Below are positions 55,483 to 62,808 of a DNA stretch of 64,000 nucleotides, in pieces. The notes beneath the pieces were generated by a model. That model searched no databases, had not been told where the DNA came from, and was given only the letters and a program-made list of their open reading frames with translations. The stretch's first letter is position 1. Each line of letters starts with the position of its first letter. The position numbers and the translations under genes are program-made. Source of the stretch: CAVXJN01 sp963762165 (lineage in GTDB: Bacteria > Pseudomonadota > Gammaproteobacteria > JASBUN01); contig CAVXJN010000004.1 of assembly GCA_963762165.1 (NCBI GenBank), forward strand, positions 1 through 64,000, in the 5' to 3' direction.

Positions 55483-55812
55483 GTGATGCGTCCTCTTCAT
55501 GGCCCAGATACCGGTCTAGGGACAAGGCCGCGGTCGGTCGCGATTGCCGCCGAGGATCAAGAATACGCGATAACCATTGCTGATACCGGCGTCGGAATCG
55601 AAAAGGATTTCTTGGCGAGTGTCTTCGACGCGTTTGTCAAGAGAGGTCTCAATAACGCCAAAGGTTTGGGGCTGGGGTTGGCCATCGCCAAACACATTGT
55701 CGAATTGCATGGCGGAACGATTACAGTCGCCAGTCCTGGAAAGGACCAAGGCAGTTCCTTCACCGTGACATTGCCGCGCAACGCGCGGTCGAACTCGGTA
55801 TTGTCCGCCTGA
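55483..55812 (+). pseudogene. Histidine-kinase ATPase-domain fragment
   Basis: A 109-residue frame whose middle is the C-terminal half of an HATPase_c domain: ITIADTGVGIEKDFLASVFDAFVK (G1 box DTGVGI) and GLGLGLAIAKHIVELHGGTITV (G2 box). The N-box, phospho-acceptor histidine and sensor are missing, and the leading 30 residues look unrelated. No response regulator lies nearby. A remnant. Confidence 0.8.
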
Positions 55813-55817
55813 CCGAT

Positions 55818-56117
55818 ATGGGTGGAGGGCGCATAAAACAGTCGTTCGAAGAAATCGTGCGGTCGAAACCGGGTCGCAGATTCCAGGACTTTTACCTTCG
55901 ACGCTGCCGGCAGCGGGCGCCGATGATGGTCGTGCTTCGTATCGTCGCCGGGATGATACTCATCCTCAGCGGTGTGGTACTGTCGATGCCTCCGCTGATT
56001 CCGGGTTTTATCGTGACGTTAGCGGGACCGGCTGTGATCGCGTCGCAGTCGCACCGTGTCGCGCGCTGGTTGGACACTGCCGAGTCCTGGTTGCGAGGTT
56101 TGCGCAGACGCGCATGA
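55818..56117 (+). CDS. Small membrane protein, PGPGW-family-like
   Basis: 99 residues. A basic N-terminal stretch is followed by two hydrophobic helices (MVVLRIVAGMILILSGVVL and LIPGFIVTLAGPAVIA) and an amphipathic tail (VARWLDTAESWLRGLRRR). The pattern resembles the PGPGW putative transmembrane family. The real start may be one of the Met codons at 55923-55928, just before the first helix. Function unknown. Confidence 0.6.
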   Translation: MGGGRIKQSFEEIVRSKPGRRFQDFYLRRCRQRAPMMVVLRIVAGMILILSGVVLSMPPLIPGFIVTLAGPAVIASQSHRVARWLDTAESWLRGLRRRA

Positions 56118-56136
56118 GGATCGAATACGCGCGCAT

Positions 56137-56167
56137 AAAAACGGCGCGGACCTCGTGAGTCCGCGCC
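56137..56167 (-). terminator. Intrinsic terminator of the EF-hand gene
   Basis: Read on the minus strand, the 9-base arms GGCGCGGAC and GTCCGCGCC (56143-56151, 56159-56167) form a strong stem followed by a run of T (AAAAA on the plus strand at 56137-56141). It lies about 45 bases beyond the EF-hand stop. Confidence 0.8.
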
Positions 56168-56212
56168 GCGCGTCCCCCCGCACAATCCGTGTGCGGAGGC
56201 TTACCGATCGTA

Positions 56213-56482
56213 TTACTTCTCGATTTCCAGGGCGGAGAATTCGCTTTGATCGAGCTTGCCGTCCTTGTTCGTGTCCGCTTTCGCAAAATGCGCGTTCAAG
56301 CCGGCAGCCTTGGCTTCGGCCTTGTCGACGGAACCGTCGCCATTGGTGTCGGCCTTGATGAAAGCGCTCGCACCGGAACTCATTTCCATGCTGGGCTCGG
56401 ACTGAGTGCTATCGTTTGTAGCCCAGGCGGAACCGGCTACCGACAACAACACAGCGGCGGATGCCGCGATCAATTTGTTCAT
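56213..56482 (-). CDS. Exported EF-hand calcium-binding protein
   Basis: 89 residues with signal peptide MNKLIAASAAVLLSVAGSAWA and two EF-hand loops, DTNGDGSVDKAE (45-56) and DTNKDGKLDQSE (70-81). Calcium-coordinating Asp/Asn at positions 1, 3, 5 and Glu at 12 are all present in both. Likely a small periplasmic calcium-binding or buffering protein; target unknown. It has its own terminator, so it is a single-gene unit. Confidence 0.9.
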   Translation of the reverse strand: MNKLIAASAAVLLSVAGSAWATNDSTQSEPSMEMSSGASAFIKADTNGDGSVDKAEAKAAGLNAHFAKADTNKDGKLDQSEFSALEIEK

Positions 56483-56784
56483 GGTGAAGCTCCTTTGTGA
56501 CCTTCCAAGTCAATGTAATCCCCACACCCGACTGGGTGTGTCCGGAATGGAGCAATCCCCGTGCCAGTTTTTAACATACTGAAAAATAGTACAAAATGAA
56601 TGACGGCCGCGCGGCGCATGTCGCCCCTGGGATACAGCCGCGACGGACGAATGAGGTAGGTGCCTGACGGCGCAGGCGGAGTTGCTGTCGGTCCGCGGCG
56701 ACAGCGGGCGTGCGGGTATGTGGCGGTCGGTCCGATTGTTGCGATGCCTGGGTGCGCAGGCGGATATGGCTGCGCGCGAGTACG
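56483..56784. other. 302-base gap upstream of the EF-hand gene
   Basis: Contains a 7-base inverted repeat CACACCC-gact-GGGTGTG (56523-56540) about 40-60 bases before the EF-hand start, a possible operator or mRNA hairpin. An AT-rich patch follows at 56570-56600 that could hold the promoter. No gene seen. Confidence 0.4.
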
Positions 56785-58185
56785 TTAAAGCTCCCTGTGT
56801 TGGCGCGCGCCGGAGTCCGCGTCGTTGCCCCGCTCTTCGTCAGCCGCTTCGACGCGATTGCGGCCGCGCCGCTTGGCTTCGTACAACGCTGCGTCCGCCC
56901 GCGACACGAACGCTTCTGAGGTTTCACCCGGACGGTAGGCGGATACCCCCGCGGAGAACGTCGGCACCGACAGCGTGGTCTCTTGCGTCTCGACGCGCAC
57001 GTCGGGCACGCGCGATTTCACTTTATGCAGTGCCCGCATCGCGCCGTGCAGGTCGGTATTGGGTAGTAGTACAGCAAACTCTTCGCCGCCGTAGCGTGAA
57101 ACCATGTCCAAACGGCGAAAGATGGAAAGGATGCTGGTCGCGTATTCGCGTAGGATCTTATCGCCCACAGCGTGCCCATAGGAATCATTGATCGCTTTGA
57201 ACTCATCCAGATCCATGATCGCCAGCGTCAGCGGGTAACCGTAACGGTTCGCTCGGGCGATCTCGTCTTCGAGTCTGCGCTGAAAAGCGCGTCGATTTGG
57301 CAGCCCGGTAAGCTCATCGGTAAGACTGAGTTGGCGCACGCGGCTGAGTTCGTCACTAAGACGTCGGCTGCCGTCGGCGATTTTCTGCAGTGTATGGTAG
57401 GTGCTGTCGAGTTTGTTGGTGAGATCGCGATTGCCGTTCAGCAAATGCTGCGCGATACCGGAAATGAGTTCCTTGGCGCGATCCACGTCGCCCGCGTCTT
57501 CGTGGCGCTTCAATTCCGCTAACGCCACTTCCAGAGAGACGCCGACCTCCTGGTGCTGGCGGATCGTGTCCTGGATCTTGCGCGAAAGCGCAGTCTGCAG
57601 ATCCTGCACCTCGCGGTTTTTTTCATCCAGGTGATGGCGATACGTCATATCGACTGCGCGCTCGCTTTCATCCGGGGCCTTCGCGTCTGCTTGCGTACCC
57701 GGCGGGGTCGAAACCGGGACGGGCTCGGGTTCGCGAAAGGATTCGCTGTCGTCGGCGGCATCCTCGTGGTCCGATTCGCTCAGACCCAGTTCGCCCAGGA
57801 GCGGGCCGAGCGCACTGCGAAAAGCTTGTTCGTCGTGGCCGGAGAATTCCTTAACACGTTTGGCCCAGCGATCGACGTAATGGCGCATGGCACGCAGATC
57901 ACTGGCTAGCAACGGCGGCTTCAAGCGCCGTTGCAGCAGGCGAATCTGCAGACGCAAGGGATCGTTGCCCGGAGTGGATTCAGCAGCGGCATCGAGCAGT
58001 ACGCCCAATAGTGCAGCATAGGAACGTTCGACGTGGCTGGATTCCTGATGAGACTCCAGTAGAATTCTGCGAACTTGCTCGAAGATCAAGGAGCCAGCCG
58101 GGTGGCGCTGCAATCCGGCGAGCAGAGTCAGTATTTTTTGTACGCTCGGCGGCGGCTGTGCTGCTTGTGGTTGTTGGTCTTCCAT
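56785..58185 (-). CDS. Diguanylate cyclase (GGDEF domain)
   Basis: Makes cyclic di-GMP. From ATG 58185 it is 466 residues, chosen because AAGGGGGGA precedes it; the open frame extends 60 unconserved codons further. The N-terminal 160 residues are of unknown fold and mostly helical, followed by a Pro/Glu-rich linker and a helical segment resembling the DUF-type domains before GGDEF. The GGDEF domain (about 300-460) has LTDELTGLPNRRAFQRRL, active-site RYGGEEF, and an inhibitory I-site RRLD five residues upstream. No membrane segment is seen, so probably cytosolic. Confidence 0.93.
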   Translation of the reverse strand: MEDQQPQAAQPPPSVQKILTLLAGLQRHPAGSLIFEQVRRILLESHQESSHVERSYAALLGVLLDAAAESTPGNDPLRLQIRLLQRRLKPPLLASDLRAMRHYVDRWAKRVKEFSGHDEQAFRSALGPLLGELGLSESDHEDAADDSESFREPEPVPVSTPPGTQADAKAPDESERAVDMTYRHHLDEKNREVQDLQTALSRKIQDTIRQHQEVGVSLEVALAELKRHEDAGDVDRAKELISGIAQHLLNGNRDLTNKLDSTYHTLQKIADGSRRLSDELSRVRQLSLTDELTGLPNRRAFQRRLEDEIARANRYGYPLTLAIMDLDEFKAINDSYGHAVGDKILREYATSILSIFRRLDMVSRYGGEEFAVLLPNTDLHGAMRALHKVKSRVPDVRVETQETTLSVPTFSAGVSAYRPGETSEAFVSRADAALYEAKRRGRNRVEAADEERGNDADSGARQHREL

Positions 58186-58435
58186 CCGGTCCCCCCTTGA
58201 CGCGGACGTGGCGTAACTGCGCCTCGTTCCGGGGGGCAGTTCGTCGGAAGTGTAACGGATCGTTGTGCCATAAAACGAACGCGCCAGCCTCCCGCTGCCG
58301 AACATCCCATCCCCAAGTACAGTGTAGTGCAGGCCTTGACTGCGGCTGAATACCGCAAAAGTCATAGAAAATACGCGGTTGCGCAGACAAACCCCGCCAT
58401 GCTGTGATTCGTCTCAGTGGCAAGGAGGCAAGATC

Positions 58436-59518
58436 TTGACCCACGAGAAGAAAGCGTGGCCGGGCGGCGGGGTACGCGGCGCCCGGACAAACCCGGCATG
58501 CCGCTTTCATAGCCGGCAAACCATCGCGACCGACGACGGCTGGTCCGAGAACGACGAACCGGGGGAGCCGTTAACGACATCGGTGGCGGTCGAAGCGGCG
58601 CGCTCGATCATCACTCGCAATCGCTCTCCCGACGTGCCATTCGAAACGTCGATCAATCCGTACCGCGGGTGCGAGCACGGTTGTGTGTATTGCTTCGCCC
58701 GGCCGACCCATGCTTACCTGGATCTATCGCCTGGCCTGGACTTCGAAGCGCGCTTGTTCGCCAAGACCAATGCTCCGGAATTACTGCGCGCGGAATTGCG
58801 GCGTCCTGGCTACCGATGCCAGCCAATCGTGCTGGGCGCCAATACCGATGCATACCAGCCGATCGAACGCCGCTGGCAGATCACGCGGCAATTATTGCAA
58901 GTGGCGGCCGAATTTCGCCAGCCAGTATCCATCATTACCAAGTCTGCGCTGGTGGAGCGCGACCTTGCCCAATTGGCGGAACTCGCGCAAGCGCGACTGG
59001 CGGAAGTCTTCGTGTCTCTGACCACTCTCGATCGCGTCCTGGCGCGGCGCATGGAACCCCGCGCGGCGGCGCCTCAGCGGCGCCTGGCGGTGATTGAGCG
59101 CTTACGTGAGCGTGGCGTACCGGTAGGGGTGCTGGTCGCGCCGGTGATACCGGTTCTGACCGATGCCGAACTGGAAACTCTGCTGCATAGCGCGGCTGCT
59201 GCCGGCGCGCTCAGCGCCGGTTATGTCCTGCTGCGTTTGCCGTTGGAGGTATCGGGACTGTTTCGCGATTGGCTGGCACGGCATTACCCGCTGAAAGCGC
59301 AGCATGTCATGGCGCAAATTCAGGAAGCACGTTCCGGCAAGGACTACGACGCGCAATTCGGAACTCGTATGCGCGGCGCCGGCGCCTATGCGCGATTGAT
59401 CGCCGACCGCTTCACGCTGGCTGCGCGTCGCCTTCGACTCGATCGTCCGCTGCCGCCGCTCGATAGCCACGGCTTTCGTGTGCCGCCCGCTGAGGGAGAT
59501 CAATTAGGCCTGTTCTGA
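58436..59518 (+). CDS. PA0069-family radical SAM protein (SplB-like)
   Basis: Radical SAM protein of 360 residues. The cluster cysteines are in YRGCEHGCVYCFARP (CX3CX2C, about 90-105), with SPGLDFEARLF after it and LVAPVIPVLTDAELE further on, both characteristic of this subfamily. TTG 58436 is taken as the start because AAGGAGG lies 8 bases upstream, and upstream codons from 58379 are not conserved. Family function is unknown; spore photoproduct lyase-like similarity only. Confidence 0.9.
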   Translation: MTHEKKAWPGGGVRGARTNPACRFHSRQTIATDDGWSENDEPGEPLTTSVAVEAARSIITRNRSPDVPFETSINPYRGCEHGCVYCFARPTHAYLDLSPGLDFEARLFAKTNAPELLRAELRRPGYRCQPIVLGANTDAYQPIERRWQITRQLLQVAAEFRQPVSIITKSALVERDLAQLAELAQARLAEVFVSLTTLDRVLARRMEPRAAAPQRRLAVIERLRERGVPVGVLVAPVIPVLTDAELETLLHSAAAAGALSAGYVLLRLPLEVSGLFRDWLARHYPLKAQHVMAQIQEARSGKDYDAQFGTRMRGAGAYARLIADRFTLAARRLRLDRPLPPLDSHGFRVPPAEGDQLGLF

Positions 59519-59711
59519 CTGCCGGTTAGGCGACGGTGCGGCTGTCTATACTCGTTTTTGCGATCCGCTGCCGGCCACGAGCCTTATGCGGCGTGTTGCC
59601 GAAGGAACAACATGCGTGAGTGCCACGGTACAACTTGCGAGCGATGTCGATGACAGTTGAATGCAGGCAAGCGCCTGCGCTCACGTTTCCGAGCAGCATA
59701 GGAGGTGCAAC

Positions 59712-60449
59712 ATGGTAAACAATCAGGCCAACGGTCTGGCCCAGTCCCTGATGGCGGCGTTGGAGCGCGACAACCGTGTCGACTTGCATCAATTTCCGGT
59801 GCGGGTGTCCGCTACGGACGCGCAGTACGTGCTCGAGGGGGAGGTGGAGAACATAGCCGCGAAGAAGCTGATCGTACGTACCGCACATCGGATAGCCGAC
59901 GGCCACGGCATCGTCGACCGGTTGCGAGTGTTCTCCAGCGAAACGAGGGAAGACGGTGCGTTGCGGGACGAGGTGTTGAACGCAATATCCCAGGAGCCAG
60001 TTTTCACCGAATATCAAATCCGGGTTGGCCGCAACCAGCAACTGGAAACCGTGCGTGAAGGGCGAGGCAGTGGTCGGATCGATATTCACGCCGAGGGCGG
60101 GGCGGTATGCCTGGAGGGTACTGTCGGCAGCCTTACCCATCGGCGCTTGGCCGAAGTACTGACTTGGTGGACGGCCGGCTGCCAGCGCGTCAACAATCGC
60201 TTGCACGTAACGCCGGCGGAACAGGAGACCGACGACGAACTTGCGGACGCGATCCATATCGTTTTGGAGAAGGATCCGCTGGTTCACGCCGGGCAATTGC
60301 GGGTTGCGGTACGCGAGCAGGTGGTCACGCTGCGGGGCTACGTTGCCAGCGACGAGGAGCGCCGGCTTGCGCTCATGGACGCTTGGTACGTTCCCGGCGT
60401 CCACGACGTGGTCGATGAAGTACAAACGCAGAACAACAGGAGGACCTGA
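59712..60449 (+). CDS. Triple BON-domain protein
   Basis: 245 residues with three BON-like repeats, about 10-80, 82-160 and 168-240. Each carries the LxGxVxxxxxxxxA(V) strand pattern, for example VCLEGTVGSLTHRRLAEV and VTLRGYVASDEERRLAL. No signal peptide, so cytosolic, unlike OsmY. ATG 59712 follows GGAGGTG. BON domains usually bind phospholipid or act in stress adaptation; specific role unknown. Confidence 0.85.
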   Translation: MVNNQANGLAQSLMAALERDNRVDLHQFPVRVSATDAQYVLEGEVENIAAKKLIVRTAHRIADGHGIVDRLRVFSSETREDGALRDEVLNAISQEPVFTEYQIRVGRNQQLETVREGRGSGRIDIHAEGGAVCLEGTVGSLTHRRLAEVLTWWTAGCQRVNNRLHVTPAEQETDDELADAIHIVLEKDPLVHAGQLRVAVREQVVTLRGYVASDEERRLALMDAWYVPGVHDVVDEVQTQNNRRT

Positions 60450-60484
60450 AGCTACCGGCGCGCGCCCCACCACGTTAAGATGTA

Positions 60485-60490
60485 TATAAT
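60485..60490 (+). promoter_or_regulatory. Possible -10 element of the DsrC/TusE-like gene
   Basis: A consensus TATAAT in an AT-rich patch, 46 bases before the start codon. No good -35 at the expected distance. Confidence 0.35.
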
Positions 60491-60535
60491 ACACACGTTA
60501 TATCAATCCAGTGGAGTTGCTGCGGGAGAATCGTA

Positions 60536-60877
60536 ATGGTCCTTCAAGTCAACGGCGTGACGCTCGAAACCGACGAAGAAGGTTTTCTCTTGGATCCCGG
60601 CGAATGGAGTCCCGAAGTGGCGGCGCATATCGCTGACGGTGAGGGTCTGGAGTTGACCCCCGAGGTGTGGGAGATCGTCGAATTTGTGCGCGAACATTTT
60701 GACCGCAACCAGTCCGTGCCGGAAGCGCGGGTGGTGTTGAAGGAGTTGAGCGCCCGTCACGGCAAAGAGCGCGGCACACGCAAATACTTGTACCAGCTTT
60801 TCCCGTACGGCTACGGTCAACAAGCCTGCAAGATTGCCGGCATGCGCAAGCCACGCAAGTTGATGCTCGACGTTTGA
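60536..60877 (+). CDS. DsrC/TusE-family sulfur-carrier-like protein lacking the C-terminal cysteine
   Basis: 113 residues matching the DsrC/TusE fold from end to end: VNGVTLETDEEGFLLDPGEW, LTPEVWEIVEFVREHF, KYLYQLFPYGYGQQACKIAGM. The only conserved cysteine is Cys98, equivalent to the upstream cysteine of DsrC. The usual penultimate Cys is replaced by the tail KPRKLMLDV. Thus it is neither a canonical DsrC (two Cys) nor a TusE (C-terminal Cys only). Start ATG 60536 follows GGGAG. No dsr or tus genes are adjacent. Possibly a regulatory or trans-acting paralogue. Confidence 0.88.
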   Translation: MVLQVNGVTLETDEEGFLLDPGEWSPEVAAHIADGEGLELTPEVWEIVEFVREHFDRNQSVPEARVVLKELSARHGKERGTRKYLYQLFPYGYGQQACKIAGMRKPRKLMLDV

Positions 60878-61008
60878 ACTCGGATCGCAGGGCGGCGCCC
60901 TGGTGCTTGCCCGCGGTTCGATGAAGTGGCGCGTTGGTCGGCGTCGGGAGCGTTGCAAGCGTCGCCCCACAACGGTGATTGGCGCTCAAGATTCTGTGCT
61001 CCGGTTCG

Positions 61009-61028
61009 ATATTAGTGCCAACTAATAT
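61009..61028. promoter_or_regulatory. Palindromic operator-like site upstream of the chemoreceptor
   Basis: A perfect inverted repeat ATATTAGT-gcca-ACTAATAT, AT-rich in a GC-rich setting, ends 14 bases before the chemoreceptor start. Its position overlapping the leader suggests a repressor site or mRNA hairpin. The regulator is not identified. Confidence 0.5.
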
Positions 61029-61042
61029 TCGGAGACGGATCC

Positions 61043-62671
61043 ATGCGCATTAATATCCACAATAACACTACTCGTATCATGGCGGCTTTCATGATCGCCG
61101 CCGTTTTGTTCATGGTGGCGCTGGGCTATGCCCTGCGCGGCATGGGTAGCACGATCGAAGGCTTTCGCTCGCTGCAGGAGCGCGCGATCGTGCGCGCGGA
61201 TGCGTTCAGCGCCATGTTGGCCGATGGCCTGCTCGGCGGTGTCGCCGCCCGCAACAAGATCTTCCAGCCGCAGACCGATGGCCCGGAAAAGGTAGTGACG
61301 GCTACGTCCGAGCGCTTCGAGCAGAATCTCGAGACGGCCCGCACGCTGACTCCGCCCGGCGATCGCAGCAGCAAAGCGCTGATGGACGACATCGCCAGCG
61401 GCTGGAAGGTAGTCCATCAATCCCGCTTGGAGGTGCTGAGGCTCACCGCACAGGGCAAGCTCGATAACGCCGAGCGGTTATTGGCCGGGACCGAGCATCC
61501 GGCTTGGCAGAAGATCCGCAAATCCCTGCAGCGGTTGACCAACGACCAGCGGGCTTCGGTGCAGGCGCTGGGCGCGCGCGTGGTCGACGAAGCCGCCAAC
61601 ACGCGCCGCACGAGTCTGCTGATCGGCGTCGCCGCGCTCGCAATCGGCTTGACCGTGCTGGCGTGGGTCCTGCGCGGCGTTTCCAACGGCCTACAGCGTG
61701 CCATCGGCACCATGCAGGAAATCGCCGATGGAGACGGCGATCTTACCCGCCGTCTGGACAGTTCCGGCCGCGATGAAGTTGCCGAACTCGGCAGGGCGTT
61801 CAACCGCTTTGTCGACAAGATTCACAAGCTGGTGCAGCAGGTGGTGGGTTCGACCACGCAACTCGCAACGGCCATCGAGCAGATGTCCCAAGTGGTTCGG
61901 CATTCGGAGGAAGGCATCCGTACCCAGCAGCGGGAAACCGATATGGTGGCCAGCGCGGTGAATGAAATGTCGGCTACGGTGCAGGAAGTGGCGCGCAACA
62001 CCTCCGACGCTGCGCAGGTTGCCCAGAGCGCGGACCAGGAAGCCAAACAGGGCAAGGCCACGGTGGCCCAGGCCGTCAGCAGTATCGAAGCACTTGCCAA
62101 GGAGATTGGCACGGCGGCAGAAGTAATCGGCGAGCTGGAACACGAAAGCGTCCAGATCGGCGCTGTCCTCGACGTAATTCGCAATGTTGCCGAACAAACG
62201 AATCTTTTGGCGCTGAATGCCGCTATCGAGGCGGCGCGCGCCGGGGAACACGGCCGCGGCTTTTCGGTGGTTGCTGACGAAGTACGTTCCCTCGCCAGCC
62301 GTACCCAACAATCCACCGAAGAGATCCAGCGAATGATCGGCAGTCTGCAGAGCAAGGCGCGGGACTCGGTACATGTAATGGAAGTGAGTCAGCAGCAAGC
62401 ATCGGATTCCGTGGGGCAGGCCACTGGCACCGGCCAGGCCCTTGATGCCATCACGTCCCGGGTCGGACGCATTTCCGACATGAACACACAGATCGCGACG
62501 GCGGCTGAGGAGCAAAGTCTGGTCGCCGATGAAATCAATAAGAACGTTTTGAATATCAAACAAATAGCGGAGGATGCCACCGCCAATGCGGATCAGCTCA
62601 GTAGTGCCGGCACGAGCTTGGCCGAACTGGCGCGGGAACTGAGCGGCATGGTCGCGGCCTTTAAGGTGTGA
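61043..62671 (+). CDS. Methyl-accepting chemotaxis protein
   Basis: Chemoreceptor of 542 residues. Seen: TM1 (MAAFMIAAVLFMVALGYAL, about 13-31), a periplasmic helical sensor (about 35-185), TM2 (SLLIGVAALAIGLTVLAWVL), HAMP (about 213-265), and the signalling domain with hairpin tip RNVAEQTNLLALNAAIEAARAGEHG-type sequence and VVADEVRSLASRTQQST. Ligand unknown. No che genes are nearby. The start follows CGGAGACGG. Confidence 0.95.
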   Translation: MRINIHNNTTRIMAAFMIAAVLFMVALGYALRGMGSTIEGFRSLQERAIVRADAFSAMLADGLLGGVAARNKIFQPQTDGPEKVVTATSERFEQNLETARTLTPPGDRSSKALMDDIASGWKVVHQSRLEVLRLTAQGKLDNAERLLAGTEHPAWQKIRKSLQRLTNDQRASVQALGARVVDEAANTRRTSLLIGVAALAIGLTVLAWVLRGVSNGLQRAIGTMQEIADGDGDLTRRLDSSGRDEVAELGRAFNRFVDKIHKLVQQVVGSTTQLATAIEQMSQVVRHSEEGIRTQQRETDMVASAVNEMSATVQEVARNTSDAAQVAQSADQEAKQGKATVAQAVSSIEALAKEIGTAAEVIGELEHESVQIGAVLDVIRNVAEQTNLLALNAAIEAARAGEHGRGFSVVADEVRSLASRTQQSTEEIQRMIGSLQSKARDSVHVMEVSQQQASDSVGQATGTGQALDAITSRVGRISDMNTQIATAAEEQSLVADEINKNVLNIKQIAEDATANADQLSSAGTSLAELARELSGMVAAFKV

Positions 62672-62808
62672 GGGGCCGGGCAAGGGCCGTGTCCGTCAAT
62701 GTTTTGGGGTCTCCTGCCGATACAACAGGGCAGGCGGCCCCGCGCACCTTTTACCTCGTGCGGTATATGGCCATTGACTTTGGCTAAATTCCTAATAAAG
62801 TTGGCACG

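Noticed and set aside
20594..55812. An integrative element bounded by tRNA-Met
   Set aside because: No integrase, no repeated tRNA 3' end and no second attachment site recognised; only circumstantial.
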